From the NCBI GenBank assembly GCA_023414875.1, contig JAEZMV010000028.1:496001-560000 (forward strand): 64,000 nucleotides of DNA, written 5' to 3'. The DNA is from Bacillota bacterium. GTDB lineage: Bacteria > Bacillota > Clostridia > Lachnospirales > Lachnospiraceae. The translations under genes were made by a program, and so were the position numbers. The notes beneath the pieces are model-generated. The model was not told where the DNA came from, made no database searches, and saw only the letters and a program-made list of their open reading frames with translations. This document shows, in pieces, positions 58,437 to 64,000 of the stretch (positions within the stretch are counted from its first letter, which is position 1; every line of letters starts with the position of its first letter).

Positions 58437-58724
58437 ATGTTTTGTTATCGTTATGAACAGGATAGTATGAAAACTATTTTGATTGAAAAGAGTGTAGAAC
58501 CACTTGATGGCGATAGTGTACTCACAAGTGAGGAAGACTTTGACCTGAAATTATATAATGTTTTTGTGGAGTATATAATTGAAGATAAGATAGTTAAAAG
58601 CAAGAAGAAGATGAAACCGGTTGAGGCGATTGAAAAATATCTTCATGAGATAAAAGCGGAACAAGCTGAAGCAGAAACAGATATTGACTTTCGGCTTTGC
58701 CTGCTTGAGCTAGGCTTAGTATAA
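58437..58724 (+). CDS. Small protein after the tail fibre, possible fibre accessory
   Basis: A 95-residue acidic and helical protein. The N-terminal half is beta-like (FCYRYEQDSMKTILIEKSVEPLDGD) and the C-terminal part is helical (PVEAIEKYLHEIKAEQAEAE). AAAGGAGGT precedes the ATG. Genes of this size after fibre genes often encode fibre chaperones, but the sequence alone does not prove it. Confidence 0.58.
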   Translation: MFCYRYEQDSMKTILIEKSVEPLDGDSVLTSEEDFDLKLYNVFVEYIIEDKIVKSKKKMKPVEAIEKYLHEIKAEQAEAETDIDFRLCLLELGLV

Positions 58725-58745
58725 CAGAAGGGAGGACTCCAGAGT

Positions 58746-58901
58746 ATGGATACATACAACAATATGATAACAGTAATCAACAACGGCAAAAAGACCAAAG
58801 AAGATTTACTAAAAAAGTGTGATGTATTTCTAATGAATGATCGAGTGGATGAAGTGCAATATACAGATCTGATAAATCGCATCAATGAAAAATATCAATA
58901 G
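58746..58901 (+). CDS. Small phage protein, unknown
   Basis: A 51-residue protein (MDTYNNMITVINNGKKTKED at the start) with AGGGAGGA upstream. It is predicted helical, sits at the position of XkdX-type small proteins in other phages, and has no recognised domain. Confidence 0.58.
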   Translation: MDTYNNMITVINNGKKTKEDLLKKCDVFLMNDRVDEVQYTDLINRINEKYQ

Positions 58902-58956
58902 TAAGCATCCGGAAGGGTGCTGTTTTTATGACTTTGGAAAGGATGGTACATTGTGA

Positions 58957-59250
58957 ATGAATATCATTTGGGCAATATTATTAGCTGCCGGAATCCCATC
59001 TTCAATCACTGGACTCGTGATCGGATGGTTTATGAAGCGTCAGAGCGACAGAGATAAGGCTAGGGCAGAGATTAATATTCTCCTTATACAAGGTGTTGGA
59101 GCTTCCATCAGCCTAGGAGAAGCAAATGCGATTGCACTTAGAGATGGTAAAACGAATGGTGAAACAAAAGAGGCTCTTGATTATGCAATGAAAGCAAAGC
59201 ATAACATTACAAATTTCATGACGAAGCAGGGAGTAAAAAACATCGTTTAG
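58957..59250 (+). CDS. Small membrane-anchored phage protein (lysis region)
   Basis: A 97-residue protein with one N-terminal membrane helix (residues about 3-24, IIWAILLAAGIPSSITGLVIGWF), a basic stretch (KRQSDRDKARAEI) and an amphipathic helical part with ISLGEANAIALRDGK. Such proteins occur just before holin genes in clostridial phages. GGAAAGGATGG lies upstream. Role in lysis is inferred from place only. Confidence 0.62.
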   Translation: MNIIWAILLAAGIPSSITGLVIGWFMKRQSDRDKARAEINILLIQGVGASISLGEANAIALRDGKTNGETKEALDYAMKAKHNITNFMTKQGVKNIV

Positions 59251-59262
59251 AAGGTGATGAAG

Positions 59263-59478
59263 ATGAAAAAGAAAAAAGGTCAATATTCTAAGCTTATAAT
59301 AGCAGCCGTGATAATACTAAACATATTATTTACGGCTGCTGTACTTTATGTATTCCTTAAAACCGGTAATGAGCCATCTACACTCATTGCATCATGGTTT
59401 GGATTTACTACAGGTGAGTTGTTACTTTTATCAAGTATTAAAAAATCTAAGATCAAGAAAGGATCAGGTGAACAGTAA
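59263..59478 (+). CDS. Small two-helix membrane protein, holin-like
   Basis: A 71-residue protein with two membrane helices (about residues 13-33 and 42-57) and charged ends, in the lysis cassette. It may be a holin or a holin regulator (antiholin). The start is ATG 59263 with AAGGTGA upstream; frame-open GTG and ATG codons six to nine bases earlier overlap that site. The last base is shared with the next gene's start. Confidence 0.62.
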   Translation: MKKKKGQYSKLIIAAVIILNILFTAAVLYVFLKTGNEPSTLIASWFGFTTGELLLLSSIKKSKIKKGSGEQ

Positions 59479-59795
59479 TGGATTTTATCACATTTATAAC
59501 AAACAATTCAGTTCTATTTTTATTAGTGATTGGAGCGTTAGCTTTTCTGGTGTCAGTAATTACAGAGGTAACTAAAAACATCGGTTTCCTTGCTAAAATA
59601 CCTACTGATTTACAGGTAATCGTAATATCTACGTTATTATGCCTGGTGTCATATTTTGCTTATACATCATACTTTAATATAGAGATACAATGGTATTACA
59701 TGGCAGGATGTTTCATACTTGCATTCATTGTAGCATTTGTGGCCATGTATGGATGGGAGAAGCTCACGAAACTTTATAATCGGTTTAAGAAATAG
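59478..59795 (+). CDS. Holin
   Basis: A 105-residue protein with three hydrophobic helices (about residues 8-29, 44-64 and 72-92) and a basic C-terminal tail (KLTKLYNRFKK). Size, topology and location directly before the endolysin fit a class I holin, which forms the pores that release or activate the endolysin. It overlaps the upstream holin-like gene by one base. Confidence 0.8.
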   Translation: MDFITFITNNSVLFLLVIGALAFLVSVITEVTKNIGFLAKIPTDLQVIVISTLLCLVSYFAYTSYFNIEIQWYYMAGCFILAFIVAFVAMYGWEKLTKLYNRFKK

Positions 59796-59804
59796 GAGGC
59801 TTTT

Positions 59805-60563
59805 ATGAGTATTAAAATTGGACATGCATCCATAGACGAAAGAGGAAAAATAGCCGGAGGCAATTCAGGAGATCAAACAGGTAAAGAGGTTTGTATACGA
59901 TCATGGTACAATAAAGCATGGAATATTTACCTTGAGTGCCTGGATAGGGTGATGGCTGATAATGCAGCTAAATTCATGGTACAGATTTGTACTGATGATA
60001 ATTATGGATATGATCAGGTTGAAAGATGGACAGGCTATAATGCTATTAAGAAGAATGGAAGTAAAGTATCCGGAGCCACGGGTGAATTTGATTGCTCAAG
60101 CCTGATAATAACATGTTACATAATGGCCGGATTAAAAATTTCACCTGATGGTTACACAGGTAATCTAAAAGCTAAGTTACTTGCTACTGGTAAATTCAAG
60201 TTATATAGTGATGCTCCACATCTGACCTCTGATAAATATGCAAAACGAGGCGGTATTTATCTAAAAGAGGGATCTCATGTTGTTATGGCTTTGGAGGATG
60301 GATCGAGACCAGTCAATCCATATAAGGAACCTGCGGAAACCATTATAAAAGGTATGGCCGGAGAAGGTGTAAGGTGGACGCAGTGGGAGTTGCGTGCTGC
60401 TGGATATACTATCGTGGAGGTAAATGGATTTTCTAAGGAGCTGAAAATAGATGGTCTTTGCGGTCCTATCACTGATGCAGGGATCAGGAAGTATCAATTA
60501 GATCATGGACTCACCATTGACGGTAAAGTTGGATTAAAAACCCGAACCGAAATGAAAAGGTAA
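59805..60563 (+). CDS. Endolysin with NlpC/P60-like peptidase and peptidoglycan-binding domain
   Basis: A 252-residue lysin. Residues about 1-175 form a cysteine-peptidase domain: the candidate nucleophile is C97 in GEFDCSSLI and the histidine is H158 in GSHVVMAL. The C-terminal 50 residues are a peptidoglycan-binding type 1 domain (LKIDGLCGPITDAGIRKYQLDHGLTIDGKVGLKTR). There is no signal peptide, so it relies on the holin. TAGGAGGC precedes the ATG. The enzyme would cut peptide cross-bridges or stem peptides. Confidence 0.88.
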   Translation: MSIKIGHASIDERGKIAGGNSGDQTGKEVCIRSWYNKAWNIYLECLDRVMADNAAKFMVQICTDDNYGYDQVERWTGYNAIKKNGSKVSGATGEFDCSSLIITCYIMAGLKISPDGYTGNLKAKLLATGKFKLYSDAPHLTSDKYAKRGGIYLKEGSHVVMALEDGSRPVNPYKEPAETIIKGMAGEGVRWTQWELRAAGYTIVEVNGFSKELKIDGLCGPITDAGIRKYQLDHGLTIDGKVGLKTRTEMKR

Positions 60564-60576
60564 TAGATATAACAAA

Positions 60577-60613
60577 CCCCTCAATGCTTAAGCAAAGAGG
60601 GGTGATTTGATTA
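60577..60613 (+). terminator. Terminator after the lysis genes
   Basis: CCCCTC (60577-60582) pairs with GAGGGG (60597-60602), with GCTT-AAGC in the loop, followed by TGATTTGATTATTT. It separates the late operon from the convergent lipoprotein gene. Confidence 0.72.
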
Positions 60614-61183
60614 TTTCATGGCGCGGTTTACAACATCCATGCAATCCGCACTAATCATCATTTTAATATTAGAATCGTCACCGCTATAAATAAAATCATA
60701 TTCAACAATTGGGTTCCCATCTCCGTCAACAAATTTTAAATATAGGTTTTTGCTGTCTGTTTGCTTTATCAATGCCAACGTTGTAAATCCATCCGTAAGC
60801 TGATTATAGGCTTTTCTTATATTGTCCTCGGTAGCTGTTCCAATATCCACGGTAAGCAATACGGCATTTTCATCTACTAGCGCGCTATCTGCATTCCCAA
60901 ATGTAGCGGTTCCCCACGCACCTAGCATGTCGTCTCCAATAGTTTCTGCGTATAATTCTCCGTACTTTTGAAAATATTCATTGAACTGTTCTTTGTTGGT
61001 TTTGTTCTCTGCCTCAAGTTCTTTGAATGATTTATTCGTTTCTGTTATATCATTACTAAGCATGTCGTATTCTGATTTTAGCGTGTCATAGTCGGATTTC
61101 AAGTTATTATACTCGCTTTCTGATATTCCGCATCCGGTAAGTAGCATAAGAGCCACCGCAAGGATAATTAACATTCTTTTCAT
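60611..61183 (-). CDS. Lipoprotein, possible superinfection-exclusion or conversion gene
   Basis: A 190-residue surface lipoprotein. The signal peptide ends in the lipobox LLTGC with C18 as lipidated residue. Residues about 22-70 form a coiled coil (YNNLKSDYDTLKSEYDML), and the remainder is a globular domain (GTATFGNADSALVDENAVLLTVDIG and later). It faces opposite to the late operon, has its own promoter (TTTACA-17-TATAAT) and AAGGAGGGTG before the start. Lipoproteins in this position in other Gram-positive phages block DNA injection by related phages; here that is inference. Confidence 0.8.
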   Translation of the reverse strand: MKRMLIILAVALMLLTGCGISESEYNNLKSDYDTLKSEYDMLSNDITETNKSFKELEAENKTNKEQFNEYFQKYGELYAETIGDDMLGAWGTATFGNADSALVDENAVLLTVDIGTATEDNIRKAYNQLTDGFTTLALIKQTDSKNLYLKFVDGDGNPIVEYDFIYSGDDSNIKMMISADCMDVVNRAMK

Positions 61184-61212
61184 TGTACACCCTCCTTAGT
61201 ATTAATAATCGA

Positions 61213-61241
61213 ATTATAGTACCAATACCACAATTTGTAAA
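61213..61241 (-). promoter_or_regulatory. Promoter of the lipoprotein gene
   Basis: On the minus strand: TTTACA (61241-61236), 17 bases, TATAAT (61218-61213), about 30 bases before the start codon. Confidence 0.7.
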
Positions 61242-61252
61242 CAAAAATAGAA

Positions 61253-61291
61253 CCCTGCGCTTTAACTCAGAGATTAAAGAGAAGCGCAGGG
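61253..61291 (-). terminator. Hairpin upstream of the lipoprotein promoter
   Basis: On the minus strand CCCTGCGCTT pairs with AAGCGCAGGG, followed by TTCTATTTTT. Another minus-strand promoter (TTGTGT-17-TATATA, 61333-61305) lies just upstream, so the hairpin would end a transcript of roughly 50 bases. The remaining part of 61184-61532 is AT-rich without a gene. Confidence 0.6.
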
Positions 61292-61532
61292 GACCTATCA
61301 GGGATATATATACATTAACATAATTTGACACAAAATGTAAATTATGAAAAATGACGAAATAAAATGGATTTAATATAATAAATACATAAAAGGTATTATA
61401 TGAAAATAATAAAATAGTACTATTATTGAACGACTAAAGATATATCACATATAGGACTTATGCACTATAATTTAATAGTATAGTAATTCACCATTTTATA
61501 ATTACGATCAATTTCGGAGTGGGGTGAAAGCT

Positions 61533-61769
61533 ATGTCAGATCGTATATATAATAGAATCAGAGAGCTAAGGTGGCAACTTGGATTAACGACTTATGACTT
61601 AGCGGAAAGAGGGGGCTTAAGCCAGGGAGAGGTATCCATGGTTGAGAACGGAAAGAGAATACCAAATCAATTCACTATGGTGCTTATAAGCAAAGGATTA
61701 GGCGTTCCGGTAGTTGACATTTTTATATTAGACTGGAAGGGTATAGATGAAGAGGATTTGATCGAGTAA
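61533..61769 (+). CDS. XRE-family regulator near the right end
   Basis: A 78-residue DNA-binding protein consisting of a helix-turn-helix (IRELRWQLGLTTYDLAERGGLSQGEVSMVENGKRIPNQFTMVLISKGL). It is distinct from the repressor and Cro-like proteins at the left end. GGAGTGGGGTG lies upstream of ATG 61533. It could regulate the conversion genes or the excision event. The exact target is not visible. Confidence 0.78.
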   Translation: MSDRIYNRIRELRWQLGLTTYDLAERGGLSQGEVSMVENGKRIPNQFTMVLISKGLGVPVVDIFILDWKGIDEEDLIE

Positions 61770-61915
61770 AATGGAAAATAATAGCATTTAATTACAATTG
61801 TAATGAACATATTTTGGTGTATGGATAAATTTATAACTATGTGGTAGATTTATACTATACGCTACATAAGCGTAGTAATAATCGGTAATTATTCCCCAAT
61901 GATTACATAATAAAA

Positions 61916-62030
61916 GCAAACCAGGCACTGAAAGAGTGTTTATTTGGTTTGCAAAACAAGAGGGGGACTTATTATGATAAAGTGTAAATAGACCCCATGC
62001 ATTTCAATATGCACAGGGTCTAATTATTTT
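61916..62030 (+). ncRNA. Candidate short structured transcript with a five-codon frame
   Basis: GCAAACCA (61916-61923) pairs with TGGTTTGC (61945-61952), with CACT/AGTG inside. Then AGAGGGGG precedes an ATG at 61974 that opens only five codons (to TAG 61991). A terminator follows at once: GACCC (61991-61995) and TGCAT pair with ATGCA and GGGTC (62016-62020), then ATTTTTTCTTTT. Nothing else codes in 61770-62102. Confidence 0.5.
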
Positions 62031-62102
62031 TTCTTTTATTAATTTGATCATTTGATTCCACTTTGAACCACTATCATCATTACTAAAGAGGGGGCTTTAC
62101 TT

Positions 62103-62321
62103 ATGGACAAAGATTTTGAAAGTTTCATTTCTTCGAGATGTGAAGAAAAATTACAGAAAAACAGAGAATACATTGAAATTCAAAAAAAGATGGCAGATGC
62201 TCAATCACATAATAAAATGGATGACTACAGTGAATTGTCGCTAAGATTGCAGTTAATAGTACAAAATGAGTGTTATAAATATGCGTTTAAAGATATATTA
62301 ATGGTATTAATTAACGCATAA
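62103..62321 (+). CDS. Small protein next to attR, unknown
   Basis: A 72-residue helical, charged protein (CEEKLQKNREYIEIQKKMADAQ) starting after AGAGGGGGC. It is the last prophage gene, ending 64 bases before the attR core, and is followed by a strong terminator. Recombination directionality factors of serine integrases are often small proteins, so this is a candidate, but I see no specific motif. Confidence 0.58.
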   Translation: MDKDFESFISSRCEEKLQKNREYIEIQKKMADAQSHNKMDDYSELSLRLQLIVQNECYKYAFKDILMVLINA

Positions 62322-62325
62322 TATA

Positions 62326-62370
62326 AAAAGTCAACCACTCAGGCATCATAGAGTAGGTTGACTTTTTATT
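62326..62370 (+). terminator. Terminator at the right end of the prophage
   Basis: AAAAGTCAACC (62326-62336) pairs with GGTTGACTTTT (62356-62366), followed by TATT. It shields pdaB's 3' part from phage transcription. Confidence 0.87.
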
Positions 62371-62384
62371 ATACTTCATTACTG

Positions 62385-62395
62385 TTTCGACCACC
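62385..62395. other. attR core
   Basis: TTTCGACCACC, identical to 18280-18290. The 16 bases to its left and the bases to its right differ from attL. Right of it begins the host half of pdaB motif 3 (YGDYN). Confidence 0.88.
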
Positions 62396-62708
62396 ATATG
62401 GTGACTATAATAATACTTTGATGCAAGTGTCCAGAGAATGTGGATATTATACAATACAATGGGATATAAATTCCATGGACTGGAAGGATTATGGTACGGA
62501 GAATATTATAAATACGGTTGTAAATAATAAGCATTTAGATAACGGGTCGATTATTTTGTTACACAACGGAGCCAAGTATATGCCCGATGCCCTTGGAACT
62601 ATTATAGTATCCCTTCGCAATAAAGGATACGACCTAGTTCCGATCTCCAAGCTGATTTACACCGGGGATTATGCGGTTGATCAAACGGGAAGACAGTTTG
62701 AGAGATGA
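62385..62708 (+). CDS. pdaB: Polysaccharide deacetylase, PdaB-like sporulation protein, 3' part (split by prophage)
   Basis: The C-terminal 107 codons of the deacetylase whose 5' part is at 17782. It begins inside NodB motif 3 (FRPPYGDYNNTL) and contains QWDINSMDW (motif 4 region) and IILLHNG (motif 5, with the conserved histidine). The last part resembles the PdaB C terminus (YDLVPISKLIYTGDY). Nine codons of prophage sequence from an ATG at 62358 fuse in frame upstream, but no ribosome site is there, so this half is probably silent in the lysogen. Intact sequence on both sides shows no decay since insertion. Confidence 0.88.
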   Translation, partial: FRPPYGDYNNTLMQVSRECGYYTIQWDINSMDWKDYGTENIINTVVNNKHLDNGSIILLHNGAKYMPDALGTIIVSLRNKGYDLVPISKLIYTGDYAVDQTGRQFER

Positions 62709-62771
62709 TCTATCATTAAGGCAATAATATTGTTATGAAAATGAGAAGTAAGGTAATTAAAAAATAGGAAT

Positions 62772-62808
62772 TAACTGGGGGATAACAGATGCTCCCAGTT
62801 ATTTTTTT
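62772..62808 (+). terminator. Terminator of pdaB
   Basis: AACTGGG (62773-62779) pairs with CCCAGTT (62794-62800), followed by seven T. Confidence 0.83.
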
Positions 62809-62818
62809 GGTAAAGAAT

Positions 62819-62856
62819 TACGATTCATGCGGTAAGAGATACGATTCGTGCGGTAA
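62819..62856 (+). repeat. Short direct repeat, two copies of 21 bases
   Basis: TACGATTCATGCGGTAA (62819-62835) and TACGATTCGTGCGGTAA (62840-62856) differ in one base. The repeat lies between the pdaB terminator and the next gene. Confidence 0.8.
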
Positions 62857-62930
62857 ACGGTTTTTTTTAGATAAAATATGCTATTCTTTTGTTAACATTA
62901 AAGAGATTATTGAGAAGGGGTTGATTTTAT

Positions 62931-63266
62931 ATGGATGTAGCCACACTGGGCTGGTTTATCGCAGTAATTTGTGCGACAGCCTTAGTAGCACTGTGGTTTA
63001 CAATTAGTTTTAAGGAGCTTTCCGTAAAGAGGAAGAGACTTGCTGCCATTGGCGAGCAGGTACAAATTCATCGCAGATTGTATATGCAGGAGCGTGGTGG
63101 AGAAAATGACGCAGTAGCTAAGAATATATTAGAAAATAAGCTTATGGTTTATCGTGGAGTGGAAAAAGAATACAATGTACTACTGAAAAAACCGTTATAT
63201 CGTATCCCAGCTTATATCATGAGGTTTTATCCTACAGGAAGGGACAATGGTGCTAATGACCAATGA
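62931..63266 (+). CDS. Small membrane protein, unknown
   Basis: A 111-residue host protein with one N-terminal membrane helix (about residues 5-25) followed by a basic segment (KELSVKRKRLAAIGEQVQIHRRLYMQERGGEND) and a helical region. It has no domain I recognise. GAGAAGGGG precedes the ATG. An overlapping frame at 62789-63007 is probably spurious since it begins in a terminator. Confidence 0.65.
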   Translation: MDVATLGWFIAVICATALVALWFTISFKELSVKRKRLAAIGEQVQIHRRLYMQERGGENDAVAKNILENKLMVYRGVEKEYNVLLKKPLYRIPAYIMRFYPTGRDNGANDQ

Positions 63267-63369
63267 GAGGCAAGACAAAGACAATAGGATCTATTTAACT
63301 TATTCTGGCGTTATTATGTTTGTGACGGTGGATGGAATAATTACAATGAAAGTAGGCTTTAATGAGTAA
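63256..63369 (+). CDS. Possible small protein, 37 residues
   Basis: A short frame (MTNERQDKDNRIYLTYSGVI at the start) that overlaps the end of the membrane protein gene by 11 bases. GGAAGGG lies about 15 bases upstream, somewhat too far. The second half is hydrophobic and beta-like. It may be real through translational coupling, but support is thin. Confidence 0.33.
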   Translation: MTNERQDKDNRIYLTYSGVIMFVTVDGIITMKVGFNE

Positions 63370-63589
63370 TATCATTTTTTGAGAGTATCAATTAGAATAA
63401 AATTACGAATATGAAAAACTGGGAGATAATATTTGAGCTGCATCAAAGATGCAGCATGAGTGGTTAGTATGATTTTAAAAACAATGAAATATTGTAAAAT
63501 ATATGATAAACTATAAATATCTGGAATCATTATGAAGCTAGTGCTATAGTAATAAATAAATCATTCTTATGTATCTTAGAGGTTAAATT

Positions 63590-64000
63590 ATGAATAAAAT
63601 TTTGTTATTGGAAGATGAAGAAAATTTAAACCGTGGAATTACTTTTTTCCTTCAAAAGGAAGGCTATTATGTCTATTCGTGTTTTTCAATCAAAGAGGTT
63701 GAGATGATTCTGAGAAAAGATACCCCACAGGTATTCCTATGCGATATTACATTACCGGATGGAAATGGGCTTGATTTTATCAGAAAAATACGAAAAGATA
63801 GCAGTGCACATATTATTTGTCTTACTGCCTTGGATCAAGAAACAGATCAAATTATGGGTTATGAAGCCGGTGTAGATGATTATATTACAAAACCGTTCAG
63901 TTTGTCAGTGCTTACTTTGAAGCTGGGGGCATATTTTAAGAAGAAGGATGTAAGTAAAAGTTACATAGTAAAATCGGGTGACCTAAGAATTAATCGGAAT
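63590..64000 (+). CDS. OmpR-family response regulator (3' end outside window)
   Basis: The first 137 residues of a two-component response regulator. The receiver domain starts NKILLLEDEENLNRG (acidic pair D9/E10), with the phosphoacceptor aspartate in VFLCDITLPDGNGL (D52) and the conserved lysine in YITKPFSLSVL (K101). The following segment (VKSGDLRINRN) is the usual start of an OmpR-type winged-helix DNA-binding domain, which is cut by the window end. TTAGAGGT lies upstream. A sensor kinase is expected beyond the window. Confidence 0.9.
   Translation, partial: MNKILLLEDEENLNRGITFFLQKEGYYVYSCFSIKEVEMILRKDTPQVFLCDITLPDGNGLDFIRKIRKDSSAHIICLTALDQETDQIMGYEAGVDDYITKPFSLSVLTLKLGAYFKKKDVSKSYIVKSGDLRINRN

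Larger units (their letters stand above)
18280..62395. mobile_element. 44.1-kb temperate myovirus prophage
   Basis: The element is bounded by the two copies of the 11-bp core, with the serine recombinase 21 bases inside the left end. Modules in order are: integration and immunity (18.3-20.5 kb), early replication and DNA modification (20.6-35.9 kb), HicAB (36.0-36.7 kb), packaging and head of lambda/GpA type (37.1-45.4 kb), contractile P2-type tail (45.8-58.7 kb), lysis (58.9-60.6 kb) and lysogenic-conversion genes (60.6-62.3 kb). Every structural module appears uninterrupted, so the prophage may be inducible. The head and tail modules come from different phage lineages. Confidence 0.93.

Noticed and set aside
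18280..62395. tRNA gene as prophage insertion site
   Set aside because: No tRNA cloverleaf is seen at either end; both ends carry halves of a protein gene and the integrase is of the serine type, which does not favour tRNA genes.
18280..62395. Transposable Mu-like phage
   Set aside because: There is no DDE transposase or MuB gene; a large serine recombinase and a short shared core are present instead.
62789..63007. 72-codon frame before the membrane-protein gene
   Set aside because: It starts inside a terminator stem, contains the 21-bp direct repeat, has no ribosome site and overlaps a better gene.

Overview
The window comes from an AT-rich, spore-forming anaerobic Firmicute, most likely of the Lachnospiraceae/Clostridiales. 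The basis is strong Shine-Dalgarno sites, frequent TTG/GTG starts, a PdaB-type sporulation deacetylase, indolepyruvate:ferredoxin oxidoreductase, and a riboswitch-controlled ECF transporter component. I cannot name the species from sequence alone.

Layout: (1) Host segment 1-17,781: 3' end of hisS, a Dabb protein, aspS, a DUF1294 protein, a Na+/solute symporter, then an aryl-acid cluster (paaK, iorA, iorB, ACT, paaK, ACT). The end of the second paaK is followed by two further copies of a 68-bp unit that includes its last codons. Next come a cold-shock protein, a cobalamin-riboswitch unit (DUF4430 protein plus ECF S component), galM, upp, a REC-HPt regulator and an unknown membrane protein. (2) A 44.1-kb prophage, 18,280-62,395, inserted inside a pdaB-like polysaccharide deacetylase gene. 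An 11-bp sequence shared by both ends (TTTCGACCACC) marks the junctions, and joining across it restores one uninterrupted 273-residue frame. (3) Host segment after 62,708: a small membrane protein and the start of an OmpR-family response regulator.

The prophage carries a large serine recombinase co-transcribed with an XRE repressor, a divergent control region with operator-like repeats, and an early region: SSB, an HUH Rep-like protein, a PD-(D/E)XK protein, an RNase H-like protein, a helicase-methyltransferase fusion, a C5 methyltransferase, HNH proteins and many small ORFs. An autonomous membrane-protein moron is flanked by a 16-bp inverted repeat. A DUF1492 late regulator and a HicAB toxin-antitoxin pair precede a lambda-like head module. 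The contractile tail module is P2-like, with a -1 frameshift in the tail assembly chaperone. Holin, endolysin and an inverted lipoprotein gene follow. All essential structural genes look intact, so this is probably a functional temperate myovirus.

The most interesting signals are: the prophage splitting a sporulation gene in a precisely reversible way, as skin and SPbeta do in Bacillus; a terminator-like hairpin buried in the frameshift extension of the tail chaperone; a 16-bp complementarity that could mask the hicA start codon; and the moron flanked by inverted repeats.
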